Positions 1 to 8,960 of a stretch of DNA of 64,000 bases are shown here, one piece after another; the stretch's first letter is position 1, and each line of letters starts with the position of its first letter. This DNA is from VBDM01 sp964430565. Its GTDB lineage: Bacteria > Pseudomonadota > Gammaproteobacteria > Burkholderiales > SG8-39. The translations under genes were made by a program, and so were the position numbers. Under the pieces are notes generated by a model, which saw nothing but the letters and a program-made list of their open reading frames with translations, was not told the origin of the DNA and did no database searches. The stretch is from NCBI GenBank assembly GCA_964430565.1, contig CAYSFD010000057.1, positions 75,855 through 139,854 of the forward strand, written 5' to 3'.

Positions 1-143
1 CGGTAAAGCGCCTGCGCCGCCGCGGCAACGCGGTCGAATTGCTTCCGGAGAATCCCGAGTTCAAGACTATCGTCGTGGATCTGCGCGAAGATGATTTCGC
101 CATCGAAGGTCTCGGCGTCGGTGTGATCCGCCAGCCTCTTTGA
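1..143 (+). CDS. lexA: LexA repressor, C-terminal end (partial)
   Basis: The gene enters from the left edge; the last 46 codons are read from base 3, with TGA at 141-143. The peptide begins VKRLRR, continues through VELLPENPEF and IVVDLR, and ends IEGLGVGVIR, which is the closing part of the LexA S24 peptidase fold. The Lys in the first VK pair (bases 6-8) matches the autocleavage Lys (K156 in E. coli). LexA represses the SOS regulon, and the cassette that starts 27 bases downstream is a typical LexA target. The N-terminal DNA-binding domain and the lexA promoter lie outside the window, so no SOS box can be checked here. Confidence 0.88.
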   Translation, partial: VKRLRRRGNAVELLPENPEFKTIVVDLREDDFAIEGLGVGVIRQPL

Positions 144-170
144 CGCTTGCTTTTTCGCAGACTGCTATCC

Positions 171-890
171 ATGGCGGGCAGGCCTTTCTCTTTCGCCGCT
201 CTGCTCGAGCGCCCCGACATCTGGCGCGGCGGCAGTTTGAGTCGGGCCGGCACGCCGACGGTTCCAAGCGAATTTCCCCGACTTGACGCCGAGCTTCCGG
301 GCAGCGGCTGGCCTGCCGGCGCGCTGACCGAGATCCTGCCCGCGCACGAAGGCATCGGCGAGATGCGCCTGCTCGGCCCCGCGCTCGCTGCGCTATCGAA
401 TCGGGGGCTGTGGCTCGCCTGGATCGCCCCGCCCCATCTTCCCTACGCGCCGGCGCTCGCCGTGGCGGGAATTGATATCGGCAAGATTGTCATCGTGCGC
501 ACCGCCTCCGCGAAAGAAACGCTCTGGGCAACCGAACAGGTGCTCGCCTCGAACGCCTGCGGTGCGGTGCTCACTTGGCCGCGGTCGGTGAAGTACGCCG
601 ATTTGCGGCGGCTGCAAATCGCCGCCGAAGGCGGCCGGGCGCCGGCCTTCCTGTTCCGCTCCCCGGAGGCTGTCGGCGAGTCCTCCCCTGCTCCTCTCCG
701 GATTGCACTCAGCACCGCGGCCGGTGGCCTTGAGGTACGCATTCTCAAGCGCCGCGGCGCCCCCCTCGCCCGCCCCATCCTGCTGCCGGCGATGCCACCT
801 GCCGTGCGCGGTAAAAACCATTATGTGGATCGCTATTCGACTGCCGCAACTGCCGCTCGAGATTTTCCTCCGCGGCTCGTCCACGCCTGA
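171..890 (+). CDS. imuA: ImuA, SOS mutagenesis cassette protein (RecA-like fold)
   Basis: This 239-residue protein belongs to the ImuA family, a RecA/SulA-like accessory factor of SOS-induced translesion synthesis. Recognisable features are the N-terminal YPxLD-type segment (here FPRLDAELPGSGWPAGALTEI) and the central LWIAPP-like strand after LAWIAPPHLPYAPAL. ATG 171 is preferred over TTG 147, which would add eight residues without a family counterpart. It lies 27 bases after lexA, and its 3' end overlaps imuB by 68 bases, so lexA-imuA-imuB-dnaE2 is probably one operon. No Walker A is obvious, as expected for ImuA. Known partners are ImuB and DnaE2; direct function in this organism is inferred from context. 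Confidence 0.88.
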   Translation: MAGRPFSFAALLERPDIWRGGSLSRAGTPTVPSEFPRLDAELPGSGWPAGALTEILPAHEGIGEMRLLGPALAALSNRGLWLAWIAPPHLPYAPALAVAGIDIGKIVIVRTASAKETLWATEQVLASNACGAVLTWPRSVKYADLRRLQIAAEGGRAPAFLFRSPEAVGESSPAPLRIALSTAAGGLEVRILKRRGAPLARPILLPAMPPAVRGKNHYVDRYSTAATAARDFPPRLVHA

Positions 891-2244
891 GCCCTTCGCT
901 GTCGAAGAGCGGCACCGCGTTTTCGCCTGCGACCGCAAGGCACTCGCGCGCGGCGTTCGCGCCGGCATGGCCGTTTCGGCGGCGCTCGCCTTAGCGCCCC
1001 GGCTGAGCGTTGCGCCGCGCGATCCTGCGGCGGAAACCGAGGCTTTGCTCGGCGTGGCCGGCTGGGCGGCGCAGTTTACGCCCGGCGTGGCGCTTGAGTT
1101 TCCCGATTGCGTATTGCTCGAAGTCTCGGGGAGCTTGAAGCTCTTCGGCGGCCTGGAGCCGCTCCTTGAACGCCTGCGCCGAGGGCTTAAGGAAATGGGG
1201 TGGAGCACGACGCTCGCCGTCGCTCCCACGCCGCGTGCGGCTTTCTGGCTTGCCCTCGCCGGAAAAGGGGAATTCATCGGCTCGACGGCCGAGATTGAGC
1301 CGGCCCTCGCCTCATTGCCCGTCGAGATCTTTTGCCGCAACGACGAAACACGGGCAGCGCTCGGGGCGATTGGCGTCCGCACGCTGGGCGAGCTGCGCGC
1401 GCTGCCGCGCGATGGCGTGGCGCGGCGCTTCGGACCGGGGCTGCTCGACGAGATCGATCGCGGGCTCGGGTGTCTTCCCGATCCGCGGATTTTTTTCGTT
1501 CCACCAACGCGGTTCAGAGCAGCGATCGAACTTCCAGCGGAAGTCACCCAGGCCGAGGCGCTGCTCTTCGCCGCGAGGCGGCTGATCGTGCAACTCGCCG
1601 GGTTTCTCGCCGCGCGCTCGAGCGGCGTGCAGCGCTTTGTCCTCCGGCTCGGACATCGCGACAGGGCTGCTACCGAAATCACTATCGGCCTGGTCGCACC
1701 CTCCCGCGATGCCGAACACTTCACGGTGCTGCTGCGCGAGCGGCTTTCCGGTCTCGCAATCGCCGAACCGGTACGCGAGGTCATTTTGCAAGCCGATGAC
1801 CTGGTACCGCTTTCCGGCCGCAACCTTGGGTTGCTGATCGAGCAAGGCAAACCGCCCGGCCGATGGGAATCACTGGTCGAACGGCTGCGCGCACGGCTCG
1901 GCGGCGCGGCGGTGTGCGGCATTGCCGGCCGAGCCGAGCATCGGCCGGAGCGCGCCGGCGTGGTTGCCGATCTTGAAGCAAAGCAAATGCAGATGGATTT
2001 CGGCGAGCGTCCCTTCTGGCTGCTCGATCGTCCACGGCCGCTTGCGGAAATCGACGCCGTGCCGCATCACGACGGGCGGCTTGAGCTGCTCGTCGGCCCG
2101 GAGCGCATCGAGTCGGGATGGTGGGACGGGGACGATGTCGCCCGTGACTACTTCGTCGCCCGCATGCAGAACGAAGCGCTCGTGTGGATCTATCGCGAGC
2201 GCCGCGGCGAAGGGGGATGGTATTTGCACGGTGTATTCGCGTGA
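823..2244 (+). CDS. imuB: ImuB, catalytically inactive Y-family polymerase homologue
   Basis: A 473-residue ImuB. The N-terminus MWIAIRLPQLPLEI replaces the catalytic metal-binding motif of DinB/UmuC polymerases, which agrees with the known non-catalytic adaptor role of ImuB. Helix-hairpin-helix and little-finger regions follow (GIRTLGELRALPRDGV-like segment near residue 185-200). After the little finger, QMQMDF at bases 1984-2001 fits the Qxx(L/M)xF clamp-binding consensus and lies where other ImuB proteins bind the beta clamp. ATG 823 lies inside imuA; the longer upstream reading has no family similarity. The stop overlaps the dnaE2 GTG start. ImuB recruits ImuA and DnaE2 to the sliding clamp. 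Confidence 0.9.
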   Translation: MWIAIRLPQLPLEIFLRGSSTPEPFAVEERHRVFACDRKALARGVRAGMAVSAALALAPRLSVAPRDPAAETEALLGVAGWAAQFTPGVALEFPDCVLLEVSGSLKLFGGLEPLLERLRRGLKEMGWSTTLAVAPTPRAAFWLALAGKGEFIGSTAEIEPALASLPVEIFCRNDETRAALGAIGVRTLGELRALPRDGVARRFGPGLLDEIDRGLGCLPDPRIFFVPPTRFRAAIELPAEVTQAEALLFAARRLIVQLAGFLAARSSGVQRFVLRLGHRDRAATEITIGLVAPSRDAEHFTVLLRERLSGLAIAEPVREVILQADDLVPLSGRNLGLLIEQGKPPGRWESLVERLRARLGGAAVCGIAGRAEHRPERAGVVADLEAKQMQMDFGERPFWLLDRPRPLAEIDAVPHHDGRLELLVGPERIESGWWDGDDVARDYFVARMQNEALVWIYRERRGEGGWYLHGVFA

Positions 2245-5200
2245 CATCGACCGCCCTACCCGCCTACGCCGAGCTGCATTGCCTGAGTAATTTCACCTTC
2301 CTGCGCGGCGCCTCGCACCCGGAAGAGTTGGTGCAGCGCGCCGCCGCGCTCGGTTATTCGGCCCTTGCGCTGACCGACGAATGTTCGCTCGCCGGTGTCG
2401 TGCGCGCGCACGTCGCGGCGAAGGATGTCGGCTTGCACCTCGTCATCGGCTCGGAAGTGCAGTTGAAGGACGGGCCGAAGCTCGTGCTGCTCGCGACCGA
2501 CCGCGGCGGTTACGGCCATCTCTCGGAGCTCATCACCCGCGGGCGGCGCAGAAGTAAGAAAGGCAGTTATTCCCTCGGCTGGGAAGATTTCGATAGCGGG
2601 TTGCCGGGGTGTCTGGTGCTGCTCGCATTCCCTCACCCCTACCCTCTCCCGGAGGGAGAGGGGGAAAAACAAGCGCGCTCGATCGCCGAGCGCTTTCCCG
2701 GCCGTGCCTGGATCGCGGTGGAGCTGCTGCGCGGGCCCAACGACCGGGCGCGGCTCGCCGAGTTGCGCGAGCTAAGCAGGCGCTGCAGCCTGCCGCTGGT
2801 CGCCTCGGGCGATGTGCACATGCACCTGCGCTCGCGTCGGCCGTTGCAGGATACGCTGACCGCGATTCGCCTTCGCACGCCGGTGCACGCCTGCGGTCAC
2901 GCGCTCCACCCCAACGCCGAGCGGCATCTGCGACTGCGCATGCGCCTGGCGCAGATTTATCCGGCCGAGTTGCTTGTCGAAACCGTGCGCATCGCCGAGC
3001 GCTGCCGTTTTTCTTTGGAAGAGCTGCGCTACGAGTATCCCGAAGAGCTCGTTCCTCCGGGCGAAACTCCGGCGAGCTGGCTGCGCAAGTTGACCGAAGA
3101 GGGATTGCAGCGACGCTTTCCCGCAGGCGCATCGCAGAAAATCCGCGATCTCATCGAGCGCGAGCTCTCGCTCATCGCCGAGCTTCGTTACGAGCCGTTT
3201 TTCCTGACGGTCCACGATATCGTACGCTACGCCCGCAGCCAGAGCATTCTCTGCCAAGGGCGCGGCTCGGCGGCCAATTCCGCCGTCTGCTACGCGCTGG
3301 GCATCACCGAGGTCAATCCGGCCAAGCAGGAGCTCTTGTTCGAACGCTTCATCTCGAAGGAGCGCAACGAACCGCCTGATATCGACGTCGATTTCGAGCA
3401 CCAGCGGCGCGAGGAAGTCATCCAGTACATCTACCGCAAATACGGCCGCGAGCGCGCCGCACTGGCAGCCACGCTCATCACTTACCAGCCCAAGAGCGCG
3501 CTGCGCGACACAGGCAAGGCGCTGGGGCTCGATTTGCAGCAGGTCGATCGCATCGCCAAATCGATCGCCTGGTGGGACGACCGCAGGGAGCTTGCCACTC
3601 GCCTGCGCGATGCGGGCTTCGATCCCGCGAGCCCGGTCATGCGGCGCCTCATGGCGCTTGCCTCCTCCTTGCTCGGTTTTCCGCGCCATCTGTCGCAGCA
3701 TGTCGGCGGGTTTGTCATATCGCGAGGGGCCCTCGCGCGCTTGGTGCCGATCGAGAACGCCGCGATGCCCGAGCGCAGCATCATCCAGTGGGACAAGGAC
3801 GATCTGGAAAACCTGGGTCTGCTCAAAGTCGATGTCCTGGCGCTCGGCATGCTCTCCACCATCCGACGCGGACTGGACTTCGTCAACGAGTTGCGCGGCA
3901 GCGCGATCACCATGGATAGCCTGCTGCGCGAGGAAGACCCCGCGGTCTACGAGATGATGCGGCACGCCGACACCGTCGGAGTGTTCCAGATCGAGTCGCG
4001 CGCCCAGATGTCGATGCTGCCGCGGCTGAAGCCGGAGCATTTTTACGATCTCGTGATCGAGATCGCGATCGTGCGGCCCGGACCGATCCAGGGGGACATG
4101 GTGCACCCTTATCTGCGGCGGCGCGCTGGCAAGGAGCCGATCGATTATCCCAACGACGCGGTGAGAAAAGTTCTCGAGCGTACTTGCGGAGTGCCGATTT
4201 TCCAGGAACAGGTGATGCAGCTCGCGGTGGTGGCGGCGGATTTTACCCCCGGCGAGGCCGACCAACTGCGCCGTGCGATGGCCGCCTGGCGCCGCAAGGG
4301 AGGGCTGGAGCCCTTCCACAAAAAACTCATGGACGGCATGCGCAAGAACGGCATCTCTACAGAATTCGCCGAGCGCATCTACCGTCAGATCCTCGGCTTC
4401 GGCGAATACGGTTTCCCCGAGTCGCATTCGGTTAGCTTCGCCCTGCTCGCCTACGTGTCCGCCTGGCTCAAGCGCCACGAGCCGGCGGCGTTTCTCGCGG
4501 CGCTCCTGAACAGCCAGCCGATGGGTTTCTACACGCCCTCGCAACTGGTGCAGGATGCGCGCCGCCACGGAGTCGAGGTGCGGCCTGTAGACGCGTGCTC
4601 GAGCGAATGGGAGTGCATTCTGGAAAACACCACCCCGCCCTCCGCTGGCGCTTCGGGCACCCCTCCTTACCAAGGAGGGGAAGGTCTATTCCTCTCCTCC
4701 TCGAGGAGGGGTGGCAGCGAAGCTGCCAGGGGGGTGCAGCCCGCCGTGCGCCTCGGTTTCTGTTTGGTGCAGGGCTTGTCGCAAGCGGGCGCCGAGCGCG
4801 TTGTCGCCGCGCGAAAGATCCTATCGTTTGGCAGCGTTGAGGATCTCGCCCGGCGCGCTGAACTGAACCGGCGCGACCTGAAGTGCCTGGCGGCTGCCGG
4901 AGCGCTCGAGGCGCTCTCAGGCCACCGTCGCGACGCCTACTGGCAGGTCGCCGGAATCGAAATCGGCGCGCCCGTCCTGCGCGGCGCACCGGTGGCGGAG
5001 ACTCCGCCCGTACTTCGCGCGCCAACCGAGGGAGAGAATCTCGTCGCCGACTACGCCAGCACTGGCCTCACGCTCGGGCGCCATCCTCTCGCGCTGCTGC
5101 GCCCGCGCCTTGCACGCATGCGCTTTGTCGCCGCAGAGGAGATCCGGGGGCTGCCAAGCGGCAGCGCGGTCCGGGCGGCGGGAATCGTCACCGGCCGTCA

Positions 5201-5444
5201 GCGCCCGGGCACGGCATCCGGAACGGTATTCGTGACGTTGGAGGATGAAACTGGTTGCATCAATGTTATTGTCTGGCGCGATCTCACCGAATGCCAGCGC
5301 CGCGAGTTGCTCGGCGCGCGCCTGATGGGCGTCGAAGGAGTGCTTGAACGCGAAGGCGAAGTAATCCATCTTGTGGCGAAGCGGCTGACGGACCACAGCG
5401 CCCTCTTGGGACAGATCGTCACGCAGTCGCGAGATTTTCACTAA
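2241..5444 (+). CDS. dnaE2: Error-prone DNA polymerase DnaE2 (ImuC)
   Basis: A C-family polymerase of 1067 residues that performs SOS-induced translesion synthesis. The order is PHP domain (YAELHCLSNFTFLRGASHP at the N-terminus), polymerase core with the catalytic aspartates in PDIDVDFEH (bases 3373-3399), fingers, and C-terminal OB fold (residues about 960-1030, TVFVTLEDETG). GTG 2241 is chosen because it overlaps the imuB stop (GTGA) and yields the normal N-terminus; an upstream in-frame ATG at 2184 lies within imuB. Two stretches are not DnaE2-like: about 16 residues rich in Pro, Glu and Gly near base 2640 and about 36 residues near 4630-4735. Both are translated copies of palindromic repeats, inserted in frame, and the rest of the protein is intact. 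Confidence 0.93.
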   Translation: MTSTALPAYAELHCLSNFTFLRGASHPEELVQRAAALGYSALALTDECSLAGVVRAHVAAKDVGLHLVIGSEVQLKDGPKLVLLATDRGGYGHLSELITRGRRRSKKGSYSLGWEDFDSGLPGCLVLLAFPHPYPLPEGEGEKQARSIAERFPGRAWIAVELLRGPNDRARLAELRELSRRCSLPLVASGDVHMHLRSRRPLQDTLTAIRLRTPVHACGHALHPNAERHLRLRMRLAQIYPAELLVETVRIAERCRFSLEELRYEYPEELVPPGETPASWLRKLTEEGLQRRFPAGASQKIRDLIERELSLIAELRYEPFFLTVHDIVRYARSQSILCQGRGSAANSAVCYALGITEVNPAKQELLFERFISKERNEPPDIDVDFEHQRREEVIQYIYRKYGRERAALAATLITYQPKSALRDTGKALGLDLQQVDRIAKSIAWWDDRRELATRLRDAGFDPASPVMRRLMALASSLLGFPRHLSQHVGGFVISRGALARLVPIENAAMPERSIIQWDKDDLENLGLLKVDVLALGMLSTIRRGLDFVNELRGSAITMDSLLREEDPAVYEMMRHADTVGVFQIESRAQMSMLPRLKPEHFYDLVIEIAIVRPGPIQGDMVHPYLRRRAGKEPIDYPNDAVRKVLERTCGVPIFQEQVMQLAVVAADFTPGEADQLRRAMAAWRRKGGLEPFHKKLMDGMRKNGISTEFAERIYRQILGFGEYGFPESHSVSFALLAYVSAWLKRHEPAAFLAALLNSQPMGFYTPSQLVQDARRHGVEVRPVDACSSEWECILENTTPPSAGASGTPPYQGGEGLFLSSSRRGGSEAARGVQPAVRLGFCLVQGLSQAGAERVVAARKILSFGSVEDLARRAELNRRDLKCLAAAGALEALSGHRRDAYWQVAGIEIGAPVLRGAPVAETPPVLRAPTEGENLVADYASTGLTLGRHPLALLRPRLARMRFVAAEEIRGLPSGSAVRAAGIVTGRQRPGTASGTVFVTLEDETGCINVIVWRDLTECQRRELLGARLMGVEGVLEREGEVIHLVAKRLTDHSALLGQIVTQSRDFH
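2629..2672. repeat. Palindromic repeat inserted in frame inside dnaE2 (copy 1)
   Basis: The segment contains a perfect nine-base stem, CCCTCTCCC at 2642-2650 and GGGAGAGGG at 2654-2662, with a three-base loop. It is preceded by CCCTCACCCCTA, a form common among dispersed intergenic repeats of proteobacteria. It is translated as an Ala-Phe-Pro-His-Pro-Tyr-Pro-Leu-Pro-Glu-Gly-Glu-Gly run that interrupts the PHP domain between LVLLA and SIAERFPGRAW. Confidence 0.8.
4627..4736. repeat. Palindromic repeat inserted in frame inside dnaE2 (copy 2)
   Basis: A composite repeat of about 110 bases holds CCCCTCCTTACCAAGGAGGGG near 4660-4680, CTCCTCGAGGAG near 4696-4708 and the palindrome GGCAGCGAAGCTGCC at 4712-4726. 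The last palindrome recurs, in inverted orientation, at 13820-13834, and the CTCCTCG-type stem recurs at 51394-51414. It adds roughly 36 residues to DnaE2 just before the conserved VRLGFCLVQGLS segment without breaking the frame. Confidence 0.8.
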
Positions 5445-5646
5445 GGGGGCGCAGAGAAATCCCGGGTGGGCGGCAGCGGGTTCGAGCTTGCACCTTGTTT
5501 ACGGGCGAGGACTTGGCAGCTGTAAGGCCCATGAGCGGGACGGAAAACCGCGATAGGATGCCAAACCCATCAAGACTATATAGAATCGCCTCCTGCATTC
5601 TCCCTCTGTTTATTGCAGCTTGCTAAAGCCCCGCTAGGACTCTGAA

Positions 5647-6522
5647 TTGGAAACATTCCTCGCATCGATCGTGAGCGTCGCCTTCCACGGCTCGGCGCTT
5701 GGGATGATCCTCTACGTGATCTCGGTGGGTCTATCGGTGACGATGGGCCTGATGGGGTTCGCCAATCTCGCCCACGGGGTGTTCGCCATGGCCGGGGGCT
5801 ACATTCTTACCACCGCGATCTCGCGGTTTGGGGTGCCTTTCCCGCTCGCACTCGTCCTCGCGTTTGTGTTCGTCGCCGCCGGCAGCGTTCTCCTCGAGCG
5901 CCTTCTGTATTCGAGGCTTTACGCTGCAAGCGACCTGGAGCAGGTGCTGTTTACCATCGGCTTGATCTTCATTTCCGTCGCAGTGGCGCGTTTCATCTAT
6001 GGAACGCTTCAACACCCGGTTACGCTGCCCGAATATCTGAAAGGCCAGTTCCCGCTGCTTGGCCGCGATTTCCCAACTTACCGGGTTTTCATCATCGTTT
6101 TCAGCGCGGCGATGGTGGCGCTGTTGTGGTTCGGTGTGGAGCGCACGCGCTGGGGCGCGATGGTGCGCGCGGCGGTGGACAACCGCGCGATGGCTCAATC
6201 GGTGGGCATTAACACGAAACGTCTGTTCACCCTCACCTTCGCGCTCGGCAGCGGACTGGCGGGGCTCGGCGGCGGGCTCGGAGCGGAGATCATCGCCATC
6301 CAACCGACCTATCCGTTCGAGAACCTCGTGTACTTCCTAGTCGTCGTGGCCGTCGGCGGGTTGGGCAGCCTGCGCGGACCGTTCGTCGCGGCGCTCCTGA
6401 TCGGTATCGCCGACACCGCCTGCAAGTACTGGCTGCCGCAGTACGGCGCTTTCCCCATTTACGTGGCCACTATCGGCATCCTGCTGTGGCGGCCTGCGGG
6501 TCTGTTCGGGCGGCACGCATGA
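5647..6522 (+). CDS. livH: Branched-chain amino-acid-type ABC transporter permease LivH
   Basis: This 291-residue integral membrane protein has the LivH layout: about eight hydrophobic segments, the early GLMGFANLAHGVFAMAGGY segment and the AVDNRAMAQSVGIN loop typical of the cytoplasmic coupling region. The likely start is TTG 5647, preceded by TAGGA at 5634-5638; no ATG gives a complete first membrane helix. It heads a + strand run whose next gene overlaps it by ATGA. The 202-base gap before it, downstream of dnaE2, is the likely promoter region, with an AT-rich stretch around 5575-5585. Substrates of this transporter class include branched-chain amino acids, amides and aromatic acids; the substrate here is not determined. 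Confidence 0.92.
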   Translation: METFLASIVSVAFHGSALGMILYVISVGLSVTMGLMGFANLAHGVFAMAGGYILTTAISRFGVPFPLALVLAFVFVAAGSVLLERLLYSRLYAASDLEQVLFTIGLIFISVAVARFIYGTLQHPVTLPEYLKGQFPLLGRDFPTYRVFIIVFSAAMVALLWFGVERTRWGAMVRAAVDNRAMAQSVGINTKRLFTLTFALGSGLAGLGGGLGAEIIAIQPTYPFENLVYFLVVVAVGGLGSLRGPFVAALLIGIADTACKYWLPQYGAFPIYVATIGILLWRPAGLFGRHA

Positions 6523-7496
6523 GCACCCACGCCGGAGGCTACAGCGCCGATCCCCGCATCCGCCCGATCGAATGGCTGCCGTGGATCCTCGCGATCGCAG
6601 CCTTCTTTGCGCTGCCCGAGTATCTTTCTCTCGGGGCGCGCATCCTGATCTTCATCCTGTACGCACTGTCGCTCGATCTGATTGTCGGCTACGCGGGAAT
6701 CATTACGCTTGGCCATAGCGCCTACTTCGGTTTTGGCGCCTACGTCGCCGGAATTCTCGCGGCGAAAGCGGGGGTCACCGATCCGATGGTGCAGCTTGCC
6801 GCCGCAGCGGCCGCCGGCGCGCTCCTGGGCATCACGACCGGAGCCATCATCCTGCGCACGAAGGCGCTCACGCTGCTCATGCTCACGCTGGCGATCACGT
6901 CGGTTCTTTACGAGATCGCCAATAAGGCGACCAACCTCACCGGCGGGGCGGACGGCCTTTCCGGCGTCGTTGTGGCATCGGTTCTTGGCTTGTTCAAGTT
7001 CGATATCTTCGGAAAAACCGCCTATCTCTACTGCCTCGTGGTGCTGTTCCTTGGGTGGTGGTTCGTGAGGAGGATGATTTATTCGCCGTTCGGGACATCG
7101 CTCAGGGGACTGCGGGAGAACAATCTGCGCATGCATGCGATCGGCGCGCCGGTCTACTGGCGCCTGGTCCTCGTCTACACGCTCTCCGCCACGATCGCCG
7201 GCGTCGCCGGAGGCCTCATCACTCAGACCAATCAGTTCGTTGGGTTGAACGTGCTCTCCTTCGAATCCGCCGGCGAGCTGCTGGTGATGCTCATCCTCGG
7301 CGGCGTCGGCCGCATCTATGGCGCCTTCGTCGGCCCGGTCGTATTTTTGATAGCACAGGATCTTCTCGCCAAGCAGTTTCCAGAATACTGGTATTTCGGT
7401 ATCGGTGTGATGCTGGTGCTGGTGGTCATGTTCGCCCGAGGCGGAATTCTTGGAATTCTAGATGGGATTTTCACCAGGCTGCGGAGGAAGGCATGA
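6519..7496 (+). CDS. livM: Branched-chain amino-acid-type ABC transporter permease LivM
   Basis: A 325-residue permease with about nine membrane segments, including SLDLIVGYAGIITLGHSAYFGFGAYVAG, the hallmark of LivM, and the SLRGLRENNLRMHAIG coupling loop. ATG 6519 overlaps the livH stop as ATGA, indicating translational coupling; an upstream in-frame start at 6486 would lie inside livH. It pairs with LivH to form the membrane channel energised by LivG and LivF. The C-terminus ends in a basic GIFTRLRRKA tail. Confidence 0.93.
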   Translation: MSTHAGGYSADPRIRPIEWLPWILAIAAFFALPEYLSLGARILIFILYALSLDLIVGYAGIITLGHSAYFGFGAYVAGILAAKAGVTDPMVQLAAAAAAGALLGITTGAIILRTKALTLLMLTLAITSVLYEIANKATNLTGGADGLSGVVVASVLGLFKFDIFGKTAYLYCLVVLFLGWWFVRRMIYSPFGTSLRGLRENNLRMHAIGAPVYWRLVLVYTLSATIAGVAGGLITQTNQFVGLNVLSFESAGELLVMLILGGVGRIYGAFVGPVVFLIAQDLLAKQFPEYWYFGIGVMLVLVVMFARGGILGILDGIFTRLRRKA

Positions 7497-8257
7497 GCGC
7501 GCCGCAAAATATCGCGTTGGAGACGCGCGGCCTGTGCAAGAAGTTCGGCGCGCTTACGGTGGCCGATGACATCAATTTCCGGCTGGAGGCAGGCGCACGC
7601 CATGCCCTCATCGGCCCAAACGGTGCGGGCAAGACCACGTTTATCAACATGCTCACCGGCGTCCTCCTGCCCTCCTCGGGGCATATCGTCCTGGGTGGGG
7701 AAGACATTACCCAGGTTGCGCAGGCCTCGCGTGTGAAGCGCGGTCTCGGCCGCACCTTTCAGATCAATGCGCTTTTCCGCGGGCTCTCCGTTCTCGACAA
7801 CGTGGCGCTCGCCGTGGCCGAGCGCCGCGGTGTTGCACGCCACACGTGGCGCTCCGCAAGCTCCTACACGGACGTGCGCGACGAGAGTCTGGGGCTGCTC
7901 GCCACACTCGGGCTCGCCGAGGATGCAAGCCAACGCATCCTCGATCTCCCCTACGGCAAGCAGCGCCTCGTGGAGATCGCGATCGCCTTGGGACTGAAAC
8001 CCAGCGTGCTATTGCTCGACGAGCCGGCGGCGGGAGTGCCCTCGGTCGAGTCACACAGGATCCTGCAGGTGCTTGACAATCTGCCCAAGCACATCGCCAT
8101 CCTGATCATCGAGCACGACATGGACCTCGTGTTCCGCTTCGCGCATCGCATTACCGTCCTCGTGCAAGGCCAGATACTAGTCGAGGGGCCGCCGGAGGAG
8201 ATTTCCAAGGACCGGCGCGTGCATCAGGTCTATCTCGGAGAGCAGCGCCATGCCTAG
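7493..8257 (+). CDS. livG: ABC transporter ATP-binding protein LivG
   Basis: A 254-residue ATPase with Walker A GPNGAGKTT, a Q-loop in GLGRTFQI, a LivG-type signature region LPYGKQRLVEIAIAL, Walker B VLLLDEPAAG and the switch His in LIIEHDMDLVF. ATG 7493 overlaps the livM stop by four bases; the open frame extends upstream but only as a shadow of livM. It provides one of the two nucleotide-binding subunits of the transporter. The end overlaps livF by eight bases. Confidence 0.94.
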   Translation: MSAPQNIALETRGLCKKFGALTVADDINFRLEAGARHALIGPNGAGKTTFINMLTGVLLPSSGHIVLGGEDITQVAQASRVKRGLGRTFQINALFRGLSVLDNVALAVAERRGVARHTWRSASSYTDVRDESLGLLATLGLAEDASQRILDLPYGKQRLVEIAIALGLKPSVLLLDEPAAGVPSVESHRILQVLDNLPKHIAILIIEHDMDLVFRFAHRITVLVQGQILVEGPPEEISKDRRVHQVYLGEQRHA

Positions 8258-8948
8258 TGCACTCTGCCTGCGCGACGTGCGGGCCGGCTACGGTGAGACG
8301 GTGATTCTGGAGGACATCGCGCTCGATCTACCCGAGCGCGGCGCGCTCGCAGTGCTCGGCCGAAACGGAGTCGGCAAAACCACGCTTCTTTCAACGGTGA
8401 TGGGCCATACGACATTCCACGCCGGCAGCATCGAGTATCAGGGCAAACCCATCGCGGGATTGCCGGTCTATGAGCGCTGCCGTCTGGGCATCGGCCTGGT
8501 CCCACAGGCGCGGGAAATCTTCCCTTCGCTCACGGTTGAAGAGAATCTCACTGTCGCGGCGCGCCCTGGCCGCTGGACCCTCGGGCGGGTCTATGAGCTC
8601 TTCCCGAAGCTCGCCGAACGGTGCGGGCATTGGGGCAACCAGATCTCAGGCGGCGAACAGCAGATGCTCGCGATCGGCCGGGCGCTGATGGGAAACCCGA
8701 CGCTGTTGCTCATGGACGAGCCGCTCGAGGGGCTCGCACCTATTGTCATCGAGGTTCTGCTTGAAGCCATGCAGCGACTGATCCGCGAGGATTCCCTCGC
8801 GATCGTGCTGGTCGAGCAGCATGCCAAGCTCGCGCTCCAGGTGACGCAAAACGCGCTAGTGCTGAACCGCGGCCGCATCGCCTACAGCGGCCCGAGCGCC
8901 GATCTGCTCGCCAATCCGGAACGCCTCACCAGCCTTGTGGTCGCCTGA
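8250..8948 (+). CDS. livF: ABC transporter ATP-binding protein LivF
   Basis: A 232-residue second ATPase of the same transporter, with Walker A GRNGVGKTT, signature ISGGEQQMLAIGRAL, Walker B LLLMDEPLEGLAP and VEQHAKLAL carrying the switch His. LVPQAREIFPSLTVEENL is the LivF-type Q-loop region. It overlaps livG and is followed after 12 bases by the methyltransferase gene. No LivJ/LivK periplasmic binding gene is present in the run, so the binding component must be encoded elsewhere or be one of the other exported binding proteins. Confidence 0.94.
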   Translation: MPSALCLRDVRAGYGETVILEDIALDLPERGALAVLGRNGVGKTTLLSTVMGHTTFHAGSIEYQGKPIAGLPVYERCRLGIGLVPQAREIFPSLTVEENLTVAARPGRWTLGRVYELFPKLAERCGHWGNQISGGEQQMLAIGRALMGNPTLLLMDEPLEGLAPIVIEVLLEAMQRLIREDSLAIVLVEQHAKLALQVTQNALVLNRGRIAYSGPSADLLANPERLTSLVVA

Positions 8949-8960
8949 TCGCCGACCCGC

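Noticed and set aside
393..1922. Long minus-strand reading opposite imuA and imuB
   Set aside because: It is low-complexity Arg/Ser/Ala-rich, has no family pattern, and lies opposite well-recognised genes; an effect of GC-rich codon use.
2772..4673. 633-codon minus-strand reading opposite dnaE2
   Set aside because: His/Arg/Asp-rich composition typical of antisense frames in GC-rich DNA and no motif; dnaE2 explains the region.
5445..5646. Possible small gene between dnaE2 and livH
   Set aside because: No frame with a start signal and recognisable content; more likely the promoter region of the liv run.
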